From NCBI GenBank assembly GCA_024529925.1, contig JAFEUB010000736.1, positions 1,769,501-1,833,500 on the forward strand: DNA of 64,000 bases, in the 5' to 3' direction. Origin of the DNA: Ophthalmolycus amberensis (taxonomy: Eukaryota; Chordata; Actinopteri; Perciformes; Zoarcidae). The translations under genes and the position numbers were made by a program. This document shows, piece after piece, positions 18,188-32,228 of this stretch. The notes under the pieces were generated by a model. It saw nothing but the letters and a program-made list of their open reading frames with translations, was not told the DNA's origin and searched no databases. Each line of letters begins with the position of its first letter. Position 1 is the first letter of the stretch.

Positions 18188-21100
18188 TCAGGGTGAAGAG
18201 GTAGTATGTCTTGCTGTGGAGATGGTGATGCTTTGGATTACAGCTGCACCCGTGACTTTGGTAATCTCAACGATGGTTTTGCTAATCCTTTGAGGATTTA
18301 CGTAAGAGCCACTATTGCCATAGAAGGTGGCAAGAATATCTATAAACACGCACAAGAAATGTAATGGCATTTACAGGATTTGAGATAATATAGGAAAAAG
18401 TAGTATAAGTCACCGAATCTAATGACACCCTTCACAAATTATGCAGACTTATATAGTTTTACCTTGAGTAAGTAAAAACTGATCAATACTTTGATTCATG
18501 CTCCTTGCTTTTGCTATACTTTACTACAATCATCGATACAATCACAGGTTCCACTTGGATCAATAAATAAATAATGTCGAGCCTCCTTTTGGCCAGAGAA
18601 ATTAAAATACAATCTGCTGCATAATTGTCCACTGATGTGGTGGACCATAATGCATATACAGTATTATGACACTGCTGCCTGAGAGCAGAAATGACTGATT
18701 TCATACATGAAATTCATGTAGAACTCCTCAGATCCATCTCTTATGCTATTCCCGCTGTAGCCTCAGCATTGTGAAAATACCATGAAGGTGAAAAGAATGC
18801 ATGCCGTACCAGGATTTATTGGGTTCAAAACTTCATCAATATGATAAATTAACTACTTCGGCTTGTAGTATGCTGCTAAAAGTAGTAAAATTGGAAAAAC
18901 AAAAATATATCACACCTTCATAGACAACACAAATGTTGGAACAATATCAGAACTGAACTCAAAGTGAACCATGTGGTCTTTTAAGGTCTTACTTTCCACA
19001 AAATGCCAAAGACAGACTTTTTCATGCTTGTGTTTCTCAATGTTCAGTTAACAAAATGTGTGATGACGCAGTCCTGACCTTGAGGCCTCTACTGTAGCTC
19101 CTGCCAACTCTACCAAATGAACACGCTCTCACGTCTGCTATCTCTAAGATTGTGTTTAAGTGTCGCCGGACAACCGACGACAGTAGCCAGAGGAGGTGAT
19201 GAGGGAAGTGTGTGTCTATCGGCATTGTGAGGGTACACTTGTCCTTGTGTGAGCAAACCTTATCCTAGTGAGGTGGCAAATGTCTCAAATAACTTCCCAC
19301 AAGAGAACATGCAGGGGTGTCTGGGAAAACTGTGCATGTGAAGTTGTTGCTTCACACTGTCAGAGCAGCATCTGATCTGCAGTCCTGCCTTATATGATAA
19401 AGGCTGAAATATGTTACGGGACCTCTGTTTGGGGGTCCCTGAACCAAAGACCAGCGTCTGGTACTATACTGTATCAGGTTATAGGTTATTCATATTCGCC
19501 ATTTACTTGAGTTCAGCAAGATAAATACAATGACGTTGGAGGATTTCTGCCGCTGTATCGACCTAACAATCAATTGATTGATCAAGAAAACAATCTGCAG
19601 ATTACTTTTGATGTAAATAAGAAGTAAGTTGCAGCTCTGAAACCATTCTATAGTGTAGCTTTGTCTTTGTGTAGCTGCAAACTGGATGGTAGTTCAGAAA
19701 GCAAATGACCTAGATTATAACATAAGACCTTGCTTATGCAAATGAAAGTGACACAACACACATTATTAAGTACAAACAACATGTATAGACAGTAACTAAA
19801 ACACATTTCAAGGTTGTTTCAAACAGCTTGAATAAAAAGAGCTAAGTTTCTCCTTTAAGTATTTCAGATATGGGGGTGTTTTTATAAATAATTAACATTA
19901 GTTACTAATTACCACTGATGACGAATGGATGAAGTCTTTTTGGGGTCAACAATACAGTCATAGCTGGGGTTAACACTCCTATTAAATCTATTAAAAGCCA
20001 CTCTGCACTCCTGTGTATTTAGTGCCCCCAAAATGCCATAATCATTATCAACTAACTCATTTGGACTTGTAGACACATCTACATAAATTTAACAAACATC
20101 AGCATAAAATAAATCTTATGCAGGGTATGTAATATTCCGGCAGCAGATAAATGGTTGCATAGCAAATGCAAATAAAACATTGACTGGACAGCATCCATTG
20201 GCAAAATGATAACCTAAACCAATCGTTGAAAACATAAAACAGCTAATGTGCTTTATCATCCAGGGTTTGTGAATTATTTTAAAATAGCCACTGACCACAA
20301 GCAGCTGTAGGGACTTCACACACAATGTTGTTGAAGCCAGTCTAAATGTATTGAATTAGCAGGGATGGTACATTAACCCCCCAAAAATGAGAGAAAACAT
20401 CCACATTAATCCAATTCCACTACCAATATTTTTCATTGTGGGTCTCCCACCATGTATTCTCTCTCTCTCTTTCTCTCTCTCTATAGCACCTCCCCTGTCC
20501 TCTTTCTATCCAGATTATCCGACCATATTAAGGTGTTATGTGGCCAGATTAGATTTGGACGGAATATGATTGCAGTGTCATTGAAAAAGGAACTGAGTAA
20601 GTTCAGTTCTTCCTTTTGTCACTCTCCTCACCAACCGTGTCACATGTCATCTGTCCTATTTCCCGTTCAATCGTTCCAAAAACAACAGTTTTAGTGAAAC
20701 AATGTTTACAAAATAATGTTGCTCTTCATGGCATATTTAATGCATTATTACATTTGACTGGATGGTTTCATGATGGGGAGTTTAATAAACACTGTGGATG
20801 CAGTGTATAGTAAATAAAACTCAATAATGACGCTCTGCAATGCAATGCCACATGCAAATGTGGAGACATCGATACTCATTGATCAACGGAGGTTAGAAAC
20901 CAGGGCACAGATTGGATCTCTCTATCAGTGTCACATGGCTCTCTGTCTCAGGCCTATTCTCTACATCGCTTTCATTTCAGACATTATCATTGTATGAAAC
21001 TTTACTTTACAAGGATTTTAATAATGTCTAACGTGTATAAAGGTGCTACGTCAACAGCTGTCGCAGCTGTGCATATCAAACAAATACGCTGCAGTGACCT

Positions 21101-23677
21101 TTTGCTGAAATCCAATCTGATCAATACTGTTCTAGTGAAGTGTTGATCTGGTGACATCAATCGTCATCATTGCAGGAGCTGCACCACCAATTCACCAGCC
21201 AGTAATGGATGTTATGTCAGAACTGAACATGAGGTGACATTTTCACGATGGTGTCAATATTTGAAAAATGTGCACGTTTCTATATATTTTTTTTAACTTT
21301 GAAGTTGATGGACCATTCATGTTTGCATGTTTTAGCTTGTTGAAACATTTTACCACATTCCAGCCAGCCACTGGTTTCAGTTTGATGTAGTTTAGAAGTG
21401 TGTTAGTCTTAATTATAATTATCACAAAAAGTGTAGATGAATTGCAAATGTATGTCATGAAACAAAGACAATTATAGTTTCGAGCATGCAGTACAATCTG
21501 ATTGTGTTTGGTTATTTTGTTACTCCCTTACCGTAACCATCACTACATGCCTAACCCAAACACTCGCCTAAACCCATCTCTAACCTGAACCCTAAAACCA
21601 AGTTCCAACCCTCAAACGGCCCTTTGAAGTTCGCTCCTAAAGTAAGGACTGACCAGACTCAAATTAGTGCTCACAAAAATAGATGTACAAGTACACACAT
21701 GCACACACATCTGATAATAAGCACAATGCGGTGTCATCTTGGCACTGAGGCTTATTCCATCTAATTGAAACTTTTCCGCGGCCGGCCCTCCCTCAGCTGT
21801 GTGCAGTGATCGAGGTCATTGTGTGATGACGACTGACTGTTAATCTGGGGAGTTAAGATGGTGTGGTTTGGTTAAAACTCTGCATAACTCTTTTTCTAAT
21901 TAAGAAAATACTCAGAACATTGAGAAGTATACAATCAAGACTAATTAGATTATTTACATTAGACCAAACTTCATTACTTTTTAAAGATTTCTGCTACTTC
22001 TTTAGAATTATTCCCATTCAGTTACACCATCTTCACTCAGTAAATGGGTGCACTGTCATGGTGGCTTCCTGCCTAATTATTAGAAACACAGTTTATCTAT
22101 TTGGAAAGTCAGTTTCTATATAATGCATCGTGCTGACCTTCCTCAAAGGTATCTATTACTTAACTTTAATTGTTGTGCTAGATTGCATTACAATACGTAG
22201 ATGTTTCAGTTCTTCTATCCAGTGTAAACTTTATGGAAAATAATCCCAAATTCATGGTGCCCCCTGCTACTACAAAGATCACTAGTCCCCAGAGATCTCC
22301 CCGAAATATTCTGCAAATGCATTTAACATCCTTATGGAAGTGGAAAGATGGGCTTGAGAGTAGAGTTTGATGTTGTAGCACCATTGTTCCAGTCTTTAAG
22401 GGAAGCCTTGGCATTTACGCGTGTCATAATTTGCCATATTTGGAAAAATGCCACATGCGGAAATCAGAGCAAATGTCGCGAGTAAAAGGACACAACTATG
22501 GTGCAGTCGAATGCAATATTGGTGTACCGATAGTGTGACAGGGAAGGTTTACCAAAAATATGCTATTGAGTTGTATTATGGGAGGTGGCGGATCCAGGAT
22601 TTTTCGAGCTTGACCCATAAAAGGGGGACTAAATGCAAAACATCTTGGCCTCTGTGTCATATACTTTGGCCATGTCTTTTTTTTATTTTTATCTGTCACT
22701 CTAATGTCCCCTAACTTTATGAAAGTGCAACACTAAATTGCTAGAGTACCCTGTAACACACCCTGTTATTTAGAATTATGGTTACCTCAAAACTTTATCA
22801 ACATTAATAAAGATAGCATGTTGGGTTGACTGAGGCTTGATTTATAATACAAATCAGGTCTTACAAAAATGGAACCATGAGCACCTTTTAAAAGCTCAGA
22901 ATCAGAGGAGAAACAGCTGTCATCTTATAATCTTGCACTTTTGTCCATCCTCCGTACCCATGCATGTGGCTCTCTGAAAAACCCTCAGCAATGTCTTGCC
23001 ACCCAATTTAAACTCATGTAGGCCTCCTACAGCACATTCTGCAAAACAACTGCAAGGAGCATCCTTTCAAAATCATATTACATGTGTACATGTGTTTTTC
23101 TCTCATTATAAACCTGTTTTCTATCAGTTCACACAACTCACACAACCAAAAAAGGATTAAAGTCTCAATCATCAGGGCAAATCAAAATCTCATCTGCTCA
23201 GTACTCTCTCTGTCAGTGCTTCATTGTTCACTTTCCCCCCAACAGTAACATCTTTTGATTTTTTTCCCCCTCACCCTCCAGTCCTACATAGAATAAATTA
23301 AGGTCAAATTCACTACAGATTTTAATGCAATTCTTAACATTTTCACCACGTTTGAGCATCCTTTTGGTTAATCCTGTTTATGTAAAGAACCATAACCTGG
23401 GCCCACACTCACTCTACAAAACTAAATTCATATGTTACAGTAACGATTTCAACAGTTTCATAAATAGCATAACAAAATGTTTCAAACTGCATCACCTGTC
23501 AGATGCTTTTCAGAATAAAATGAAGGAGTTCATACTTTTGAAAATTCCACTTCACGTTCTCGGGTTGCTTACGAAAAACACAAAATGCTGTCGATAAAAA
23601 AATAATTTTCGAACCAAAAGTGATGCTTTTACAACTTCTTGCACAGACAAATTCAATCACTTACCGGCCGTAGACAT
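18188..23677 (-). CDS. candidate two-exon 54-residue ORF (or 5' leader of kcnj14)
   Basis: A minus-strand ATG at 23675-23677 has a purine-rich context (GGAAAAA/ATG) and is followed after 13 nt by a perfect donor (GCCG/GTAAGT) in a CpG-rich stretch. The only downstream stretch I found that joins in phase is 18188-18339, after the acceptor GTGTTTATAG. The joined frame is 165 nt, coding for 54 residues that start MSTADILATFYGNSGSYV and end with TGA at 18188. No transmembrane segment or known domain is visible. The 5.3-kb intron is large and the second exon was found by phase and openness only. It may instead be part of the kcnj14 5' leader, or chance. Confidence 0.2.
19545..19645 (-). repeat. 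fragment of the CTGCAACTAACGATTA repeat family
   Basis: Shows the terminal signature read on the minus strand: GAGCTGCAACTTACTTCTT..., AATCTGCAGATTGTTTTCTTGATCAATCAATTG. It matches the other copies at 26485, 27590, 37828, 50725 and 59780 in motif order. Confidence 0.5.
21520..21720. repeat. fish interspersed repeat with CCTAACC motifs
   Basis: CTTACCGTAACCATCACTACATGCCTAACCC..., CCTAAAACCAAGTTCC..., CCCTCAAACGGCCCTTTGAAGTT... and a downstream CACACACATG stretch. This motif order is one I know from dispersed teleost repeats. The degenerate CCTAAC units superficially resemble telomere repeats but are not tandem. Edges approximate. Confidence 0.45.
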
Positions 23678-23910
23678 TTTTTCCTCCCGTTAATTCCGCG
23701 CGAGGTGACGACGTCAGTTTACTTCCAGTCCCTTCTTTACTGGTGGTCTATACAAAAAAACACGGATTATAAACCGTGCTCGAGCTGTCCCTATCGGTCC
23801 TGGCAACTGTCCGCGAGCCCTCAGGTGGTGTATGAGCGCCCACACGTTGCGACGCTATCTGTCCCCAATCAAAGGCACGCGCCTCTCTGGACTGCCAGAG
23901 TGACCTTGTG
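23665..23910 (-). promoter_or_regulatory. CpG-rich promoter-like region with first-exon donor
   Basis: A short GC-rich stretch in AT-rich DNA, with TTCCGCGCGAGG, a CRE-like TGACGTCGTCACC when read on the minus strand (near 23700-23720), and a strong minus-strand donor GTAAGTG at 23658-23664. It probably starts a transcript running left, most likely kcnj14 or the small frame described at 18188-23677. Confidence 0.4.
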
Positions 23911-24534
23911 ACAACATCCTGTGTGATTCATCAAGGTTCAATTCCAGTTAAAATGTGTAATACACACGAATTATTTATCCCGGATTAGCCCACTGATTTT
24001 GTTCATTAAAAAATACTTTAATTTCCAGTAAAACTCACATGAACCAAACTTGTTACACAGACTAAGTAGTATTCTTTTAAACTTCAAAATGAAACAATTA
24101 TTTAATATCTGCAGTTTATTGTTGACTTTACTGAAATGTCTTAGATTAATTTCCCTTCATACTGAATAAAACATTTTTTAATACCCCTTTATTAACCTGC
24201 TGTATGTGTTGTCTGTGCACTTTTAAATGTCGTGTTACAGTTCTTATTGACTGAATTGTCATGTGAGATTACTGTAACATAACAAAATGGGATCTGGCTG
24301 TTATAAACTGCTACAATTACAAATGCTTTCATTTGTATTGATAAATACTAATGTTAATATGTTTATGAAGGTCTTTGTCAGAGAGAGACATTGTGACATT
24401 ATTCAAGGTTTGGCCAATAAATGCCAATACAACTAATTTGAATGTAAATTTTAAGGGCAGACAGACAGACAGAAAAAGAGACAAAGAAAGTGGAGAAACA
24501 AAGTGTCCAGTGCCCATGTAGCATGATCACCGAG

Positions 24535-24535
<1 letters not shown>

Positions 24536-24590
<55 letters not shown>
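24536..24590. repeat. (TG)27 microsatellite
   Basis: Fifty-five bases of nearly pure TG followed by GA-rich sequence. Confidence 0.96.
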
Positions 24591-24593
<3 letters not shown>

Positions 24594-26484
24594 TGTGGGA
24601 GAGAGAGACAGAGCGACAATGTGTGTTTACTAATACTTAATCTGATTTAATCTCCGTCAAGGCGCCCAAGAAGTGACCTATGATGTCATGAGCTCTGTCA
24701 TTCTATGAAAATAAAGATCAGATTGAAGATGACCGAGGACAAAAAAAAAAGGCGATGTAATGCAGCAGCCACAACATTCTGCTGAATCCAGCAACATAAA
24801 CATGGAAACATCCCTGTGCATTTACTGTATAAAAAGAACATATATTGTCACCATAAATCAATTAGAGGATCTATATCTGCGCCCTCTGTTTTAAATTGCA
24901 TAAGTGTTTGTGTGAAAACACAAATTGTAATTGACCCAATGGAAAATTGATCGGGAAGAGAGAAAGTGATGTGGGGAGGCACAATGATGCCAGATGTTGT
25001 TTTAATGATCAGACAGACGTGAGGTTTAGAAAGAACTATCAGAATGTTATTGACACAGATTAGGAGAACATATACTCAATCAATCACTCTATGGTCCCTT
25101 CTGTTTGATCTGATCAAATCAGACATGGGACAAACTGTATCTGCAAATGCTTTCCTGGTTTGTTTTATTTAATTATTTTATTTAAAGCATGCATACTAGG
25201 GTTGCCCTGGTTGACTGGGGGTTTAAGCGCTGGCCATGAACTGTAATTATCCTGCAAGAGACCTTTGTTGAATGTTCCTCTCTGTCTTAAATTCAAATAA
25301 GATGTATTGGCATTAATTAAGTTACTTTGTTGCCAAAGTTTACATTATTATCAGTCTGTCTGTATCTCTCTGCTCATCTTTGTGCTCTAGATTCTACGAA
25401 AAAAAGGCATAAAAATACATTTGGGATTTACAATGAATCATTTGATGTTCAACAGTAATTGATATGATGTTAACTTGACTTTGTTTTTTTATAGTTAAGA
25501 GGGAATATCTGCAGAGTGAGGAGGGGGATCATATTTAATTTGGACACATAAGAACAAGCTTGTGTGTGTCGTCGCTGAAGCATTGCATATTAGTCCATTA
25601 TTATTAATGGATGAGTATGTGGGGATGCAATACTGATCCTGAGCCACGAGTGGGCAGATAGAAACTATTTTTGGCATCCATCAGTGAGCCTGCATTTAAA
25701 CATCCTCAGCTAAGCACTGGAAAGTTTTCATTCTAAACTGGTGATTAGCTCGTCAGACGTCAGGTTGACCAGGGGCTACACACCTGGTCTCTGAGCGCCT
25801 ATAATTACAAGCCAGGATTTAAAATCAGCAGCTGTGCAGACACTAAAAGAGCACGACTTCACACCTTAGGGTGTTTTACGACTTGAAAGATGCTAAACGG
25901 AGATGCAGAGAGAGAAATAATACCTGCTTACACATTTGGTTTTATAGAAATGCCTTTAAAGTAAAAAGATTTGTGTGAATTTGGAGTGTGCAACATGTTG
26001 AATTTAGTATTAATGATGTAAAAGTGTCATTTCACGTTTGTCTATTTCATTACTTCGGTTTTACACCTATTCCCAATAAATCATGGGAAGGGCATTACTA
26101 AACTATTCCGCTTGGAAAGCAAGAGTTCATCTCCCTGCTGGCTGCAATGATGACTCTCCATGTGTTGCCTGTGAAAGGCTGATCTTGATTTTTGCAGACG
26201 GAGCAGCAAAGTCAGGCTCAGTGTCTTGTAACAGGTTCCAGATTTTGTCATGGTCACACAAGGCCCAAATGTAATGCTCTGTGATTTTTAGGGGTAAGCG
26301 CATATTGGTTCAATGTGTGGTGTCTGCCATCTGCAGACTTACTTCAGGGGCCAACGCAGAAAAAACTAGATATCAAGCTCAAAGTGTACGCAGGTAAACA
26401 GACACACTCACGTGAAGAATACTGCTGAATCAGTTCAGCTGAGGGCCATTAGACCTACATCTAGATCAGTTGTCATTATAGGGC

Positions 26485-26800
26485 CACATGTAACAATTAC
26501 CTATATTATCGATTAATCTGCTGATTGTTTCCTTGATTCGTTATTTGATCTAAATGCCCATCACAAGTTCCCAGAGCTCATGGGGACATCTTTAAATGTC
26601 CTGGCTGGTCCCACCAGCAATCCAAAGACATTCAGCTTACCTTCGTTTGAAATGATGAAACCAGAAAACATTTACATTTGAGAAGCTGAAAATGTATCAA
26701 TGCTATTTTTGCTTTTACATTTAAGAAAAACTATTTGTAGATTATCAAAATAGCACATTATTATTCTGTCCATCAACTGTCAATCATTTCAGCTCTGCTA
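26485..26800 (+). repeat. copy of the CTGCAACTAACGATTA repeat family
   Basis: Runs from an AACAATTACC...TATCGATTAATCTGC start, through CAAAGACATTCAGCTTACC and ACATTTGAGAAGCTG, to TCAATCATTTCAGCTCTGC. The order of motifs is the same as in the copy at 50725-51030. Confidence 0.6.
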
Positions 26801-27589
26801 TTTTCTATCATCTTAAAACACATCTTACTGAGATTGTATTCAAAAGGCAGATGGCGGCATGAAAATGTATGTTTAAATATACTTGTTTCAAGATAATGTA
26901 AGAAAATGCCATGAGGAATGACTCGAGGTAAATCTGGTTGCACAACCGCGCTACATCTCAGGGTGTCCTGACAAAGTACAGACTCTTGGCTTGGAGGGGG
27001 AGGGGGGGGGAGGGCAAGGGATCAATAACTCATCACAAGTTGCGAATCTGCCTGGTCCAACAACCATTTGTCACAAACAAGAAAATGTCCGCCCATTTAA
27101 TCAAGACAGCAATACTGAGGACAAAATGGGTAAGCTAATTAAGTAAATGAATGACGAAAGCAAGGACGGCCAGGAAAAGGTTAGAGAGCTGTTAATGTTT
27201 ACGTGTCGGGGCGTTTGTCAAACTGCGACTACCCGTTGATTGGACGTGCTACAGCCCCTTCATTTGGGTGGGCTGCATAAATAGATGAAGATATACAGAA
27301 TAACAAAGGATGTTTTTTCAAGGGAGTGAGAGTGTGATCTCAAGCTCCATTATGTTTTTACATGCTCAACCTCTTGTGAACTCCCAGTAGCAACAAAGAC
27401 ACCTCAGGGACGCTTTGGCCTCATGACATCCTGAAACCCGAGGTGCAGAAACCCAGAATATAATATGTGGCAGAAAACATTTGTATGTGACAAGCACACA
27501 ATTAGTGTAATGAAATGTCAGGATAGACTCCAGTGTAATCCATTCACTGTCATGTAACAGGTTCCCCCTGTGATACTGCTTTGTATCGA

Positions 27590-27905
27590 GCTGAATCAAT
27601 TCAATGATTTGCCGATTAACAAAAACAAAACAAAAACTTTAATAACGGATCATGTAATTTTCCAAGCTGTAATACTAAACATTTACATTACCGTTTACCA
27701 AATACTTCAGTTCTTTGTGTTCCGTCAAAGTAAACTGAATATTATGAGGTTTTGGACTGTTGGTTGAACAAAAAAATGCAATTTAAAGACTTTAGAAAAA
27801 TGTGAATGGACATTTTTATAGATTTTCTTGAATTGAATAGACTAAATGATTAATAAATAAAATCTGAAGATTAATTGATGATTGAAATAACGACTTAGGC
27901 CCCTG
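27590..27905 (-). repeat. copy of the CTGCAACTAACGATTA repeat family
   Basis: Read on plus it has GTAAACTGAATATTATGAGGTTTTGGACTGTTGG and ATCTGAAGATTAATTGATGA, ending near GGCCCCTGCA. The orientation is opposite to the copy at 26485-26800, about 800 bases away. Confidence 0.5.
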
Positions 27906-30649
27906 CAAATATTAATAATAGTTATTCCTGTATGACCAAGTTATTGTTAGTCGTTATTTAGTCCAATTTGAAAAACGACTCAACAGAAATATAAATATAG
28001 ATAAATTGCACTGCACTTGAAGACAGACTATTTCCAGGAAATAATAATTTAAAAACCTAAAAGGCAAACAAAAAATATCTAATCAATTAATTTAAGATAA
28101 TAATAATCAGAAAATTGCAATACAGTTTAACATGTTGGCAATTATGAATTGTATAGTCGATCCCTTGTATAATCACCGAACCAGTCCTCATTTTAAAAGC
28201 TTCATTCATAATCAGCACAGGAAAGCAATTGAGTAATTTTTCTACGCATTCATCTTCACATATATTTGCATATTAAAGATGGATGCAGGATAATTGATAG
28301 GGGAAACACACACGCTGCAGGTCAAAGCACTAGAACAAAGCCCATAGCTCAGGTAAATGTAATTAGAAATTATATAAAGTGTCTGCACAGACTGAGATTG
28401 ATGTGTTCGGACAAAGACAAATAAACAGTACTGCAGTCTCCTTCAGCCCTCCTTCCTTTTTCCATGTTGGCATGTTCAAGTTAAGCAATATCTGTTTCCA
28501 AATGTCACATTTCATAATGTTTCTTCCATTTTTTCCACTTCTATTTAAATGTGAGACCCACTGCACCCGATAACCCTTCATTAAAACTTTTTTTGCCACC
28601 ATGGGACTCGTATCTTCTCCATTTCTATCCAATAAGTTGTTATACCTGTCCGTGTCCTTGTATAAGGGAGCATGGCCTTCTCATGCCTCCATGCCCCCCA
28701 CCCCTTCTATTTTGGCATGCCTGTGCCAGGTATTTGTTCAAATTCCTCACACCCCGTGGGGATAGCTATGTCCCCCCCCTTCAACCCGGTCCCTCTCTCA
28801 TCTTTACAGCCTGTCTCTGTCTATCTTATGTACGCCAGCACATGTATGAAGCAGCCAACGTGGACTCCCCGCCACCAACACGAGGCATACAACCTACACA
28901 TTTTACTGGCTCGTCACAACTAAATCATTTCCAAGTTGTTCAGTCTCTTGAAGCTGGCAAACCACAGCTGCGGGTCCTCCGAGGGCCAGGCCAAAAACAA
29001 CCCGGTGGATAGCAGGCAACTGTGAGTTGCTTTTGATAACTGCTGAAAGACCTGTTTATTCTGTGGTGTTGTCAGGCCACTTATTAGATCTACCAGTGAA
29101 ACTTTTCTCTGCATGGAAAAATGTTGATACAGGCAAGTATACTGGATAATTAATTTCCTCTATAATTTAAACACCAAATCATGGCATAAATCCCTTGAGG
29201 GGGTTCGAGGCGCCTTGTGGTTGAACATGATGTGATGAGCTGATGTGGTATTGACATTGGCTCAGAGTTGAAGTGCATTGGTTATTACAGTGCGTCATGA
29301 AATGACAGCAAATAGCGATGATACGTTGGCTCGGTACGTTTGTCTCTCTGCCCTTCCCACAGAGAGTCTAAACTCTGCAGAGTCAAATTCAATCTCACTG
29401 GAAGAATCAACCGGTGTTATACTTACATTTTTCAGGTATCAAGCAGAAAATGAGATCTAATCGCAAGCGGGGTCGTGCCAAAGACAACTCGACATGGCTT
29501 TTCATTGACTGTTTCTGGGAGGGGAGTAACTCCTTGACCTTTTGGTTGCAGGAGTGATTTTTTTTAACCACTAATCCAATATATACTGTCCCTATAGTTT
29601 ATTCTCTGTTTATTAAAGAAGGAGATTAAAGAAAAACACTCCAGAGTCCAAAAGGGAACCACAGATCACTTGCCATTCTTTTACTAATGGGACCATCGTG
29701 GTCTTAACCTTTGTATCGCCTCCGTATTACTATCAAGGGTCATGGTGATGTCATGGTCAATGCAGCATTTTGTTTTTAGTGCCGTTGGCATCGTAACATC
29801 CAGGTTTTCTTTATTGCGGAGAGACTAAAATAGAGGTTGGTCATAGAAATAGCAAATAATCATATAATTATGTATTTCATATTTGTCTTCTTCACTACAT
29901 TCTTTAGTTGGATAAATTATGAATCAAAGTACATTGACAGCGCTATTACTGAATACATCCAGGTTTTATGAATCCATCACAATGAATTGGTAGCTTTCAA
30001 AACCTGGCCATATCCGTGACTTATAGCACCCAGTTATTTGCCAAAATATGGTGCTACGATACCATTTATGGTCAGATTCTTGACTTTCTTGGAAAGTAGT
30101 TGCGGCAAGTTCAATGTGTGATTTATATTTGGCTCAAAGTTATTGAGACCATTAGAGACTCATCAAAGCGTGATCAAACTTAAATCCCCCCCAGACGTAT
30201 AGCTATGAAATACAATAATTTAAAAACACACACTAATATTAGCTGTATTTAAAATTCTTATACTCAGCACAGTTGCGGGCTGAGCAGTGTTCATGATTTA
30301 AAGTAACTGAAATGGGCTGACTGTAATTCCCATGAAGTGAATGTTTTTTAATGTTTCTCTTCCTAGATTGTACATTATTTTCATGACAAGTACATTTCAA
30401 CCACAAACCCCATTCGATAAGGCCAAAGAGCCTCTTCCTGGTATTAATTGTTGGACAGTGAAATGTATGATTAGGAAGGACATTGTTATATATTCTGTTG
30501 CTGTTCGGTTTCACATTAATGAAAAAGTGTGGGTTCAGGCCAACACATCTTCATATTAATATTCAGTAGCAGGATAAGGCCCCTCACTCAGCATCCCATC
30601 CCACCCCCTTTTCTAGTCACACACACACTCCTCTCCCGTTGACTCAGAC

Positions 30650-30844
30650 ACATCAAAGACTACAGCAGGACAGACAGCAGAGAAGTTTGGAGGCAGATTA
30701 TCGCCACACATACTCCTCCAGGAGATATAATCCTAATCTTGTGTCTGTATTCAGACGGATATTTTGAAATGGGAACAGAGTTTTTTCACCAAACTAATCC
30801 ATGGAATATTATTTTTTCAGTGCCTGGGATTAAACAGTTTTAAG
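30650..30844 (+). promoter_or_regulatory. possible 5' UTR exon of the GPCR gene
   Basis: A stretch with untranslated-leader character ends at a donor-like TTTTAAG/GTAGGCC at 30844-30845. The GPCR coding exon downstream begins after an acceptor near 32228, so the two could pair. No TATA box is evident upstream. Inference only. Confidence 0.25.
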
Positions 30845-31935
30845 GTAGGCCTGCATTTTTGAAACATAAATCTGCCGAATTATTCACTGATTCATAGCCT
30901 ATTTACGATTAAATAGAAATGATGTGTGGATTATTGGCCTAAAGGCCAACGGCACGTTTTTCTTTAGTGCTGACTTGGGCCCAAACACAGCAACAGTACA
31001 GGATAAAAGGTTTTACTCAGGCGATTTACATCTCAGTAGGAAACTATTGCTCTCTCTCAATATTTCAGGTAGTCTGAAACTCTTTTTTCTTTACTGCTAG
31101 TGCGCCCTTGGGAAAGTTATGTTGAATTTGCCTGCTTACGGAATCATTTAGCGTTGGGGTTGTAGTAGCTAGGCCTCGTTTTACGGATACATTATTAAAC
31201 TAAAATGCATAGACAGATTTGCATTCAACATATTAAATTAGGTGGAATTAGTCGAATGGTCCCGTCATGAATAGGCTGACACAGCTGTTATTGAAAGGGA
31301 GCTGGTAAGGTATGGAGGCGCGCGGCACCGCGGGGGTTTGGCTGCCCCTCCACAGTTCAACGGTAGCTCTTAACCCCGGTGCAGCCAGCAGGGTCACCAT
31401 GTGTCATGCAGGCCGTTTCTGTCAGGCACCCCGCGTCTGCTTTGATGTCTCTGTAGATTACATTTCTTAGGAAAACCATCAGTCTTCAAAAAGTATTACG
31501 CTTGTCTCACGACTGACAAAATAATATCACAAAAACATCGTAAAATATATTGCATTACCTTCTTCTAGGGCTGCAAACTCTCTAAAATGTCAGATTGTCT
31601 TTTAAAATAAAAAATAAGGAAAGTCAAACAATCCAGTCCGCCATGCCAGCCACTGACCCACATCCAAACCACCAATGCGCAAAAACGCGACACATGAACT
31701 CAGAGATCTCAACTATAACTTGACAATTTGAATTTAATTTGCACGAAAAAACAGGTTCTCTCTTTCATGTTTCTTACACTTTGTTTGTCACAATTAGTCT
31801 AATTGTTGTCCAACTGCTGACTTTAAGAAGGAACAGGCTTTGGAGGTTCTTAGATTTACAGCCATCAGTCGGAGCCCTCCTACTCTGAAAATCCAATTAT
31901 TTTACTAAAACCACGATAGCCCCGCCTGGCTCCCA

Positions 31936-32228
31936 GGGAAACTATAAAACTGTAAACGCTGTGCCAACCAGAACAGATTTCAGCTAAAACATAAACCATC
32001 CTGGTTTTGCTGACATTTATTTCTACTGCATGTTTATATGACTTTATTTTCTTTATCTGGTGTCATGATTCATAAATCACTTTGCAGCACCCGCAGAGAT
32101 CCAAATCAGTTTCAGCTTTGTTGTCTTTAACCCTTGAGTCAAACAAATAAGAGCTCAAGAAACCAGAGGATATAAGAAGAAAGTATTTATGAAAACTAAC
32201 AAAATGTCTTTTTGTTCTTCTCTCCCAG
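31936..32228 (+). promoter_or_regulatory. alternative promoter candidate with TATA box for the GPCR gene
   Basis: AACTATAAAACTG at about 31939-31951 is a good TATA box about 400 bases before the proposed start codon. A pyrimidine-rich acceptor (TTCTTCTCTCCCAG) ends at 32228, so the leader may instead be spliced. Which is used is not decidable from sequence. Confidence 0.3.

Larger units (their letters stand above)
18340..23664. other. gene-free AT-rich stretch
   Basis: No supported coding exon on either strand. It holds a fragment of a dispersed repeat near 19545-19645 and another repeat at 21520-21720, both listed separately. It is either the intron of a minus-strand transcript starting near 23.7 kb or intergenic. 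Confidence 0.4.
23911..30649. other. large intergenic stretch
   Basis: No supported coding exon on either strand. Contents seen: (TG)27 at 24536-24590, two dispersed-repeat copies at about 26485-26800 and 27590-27905, and long AT-rich DNA. Cis-regulatory DNA for kcnj14 or the GPCR may be here but is not recognisable without comparison. Confidence 0.5.

Noticed and set aside
21520..21620. Possible interstitial telomere repeat (CCTAACC units)
   Set aside because: Units are irregular and not tandem; the order of motifs fits a dispersed fish repeat.
28551..29012. 153-codon plus frame rich in Pro and Cys
   Set aside because: No splice or promoter support, AT-rich intergenic setting, and no family resemblance.
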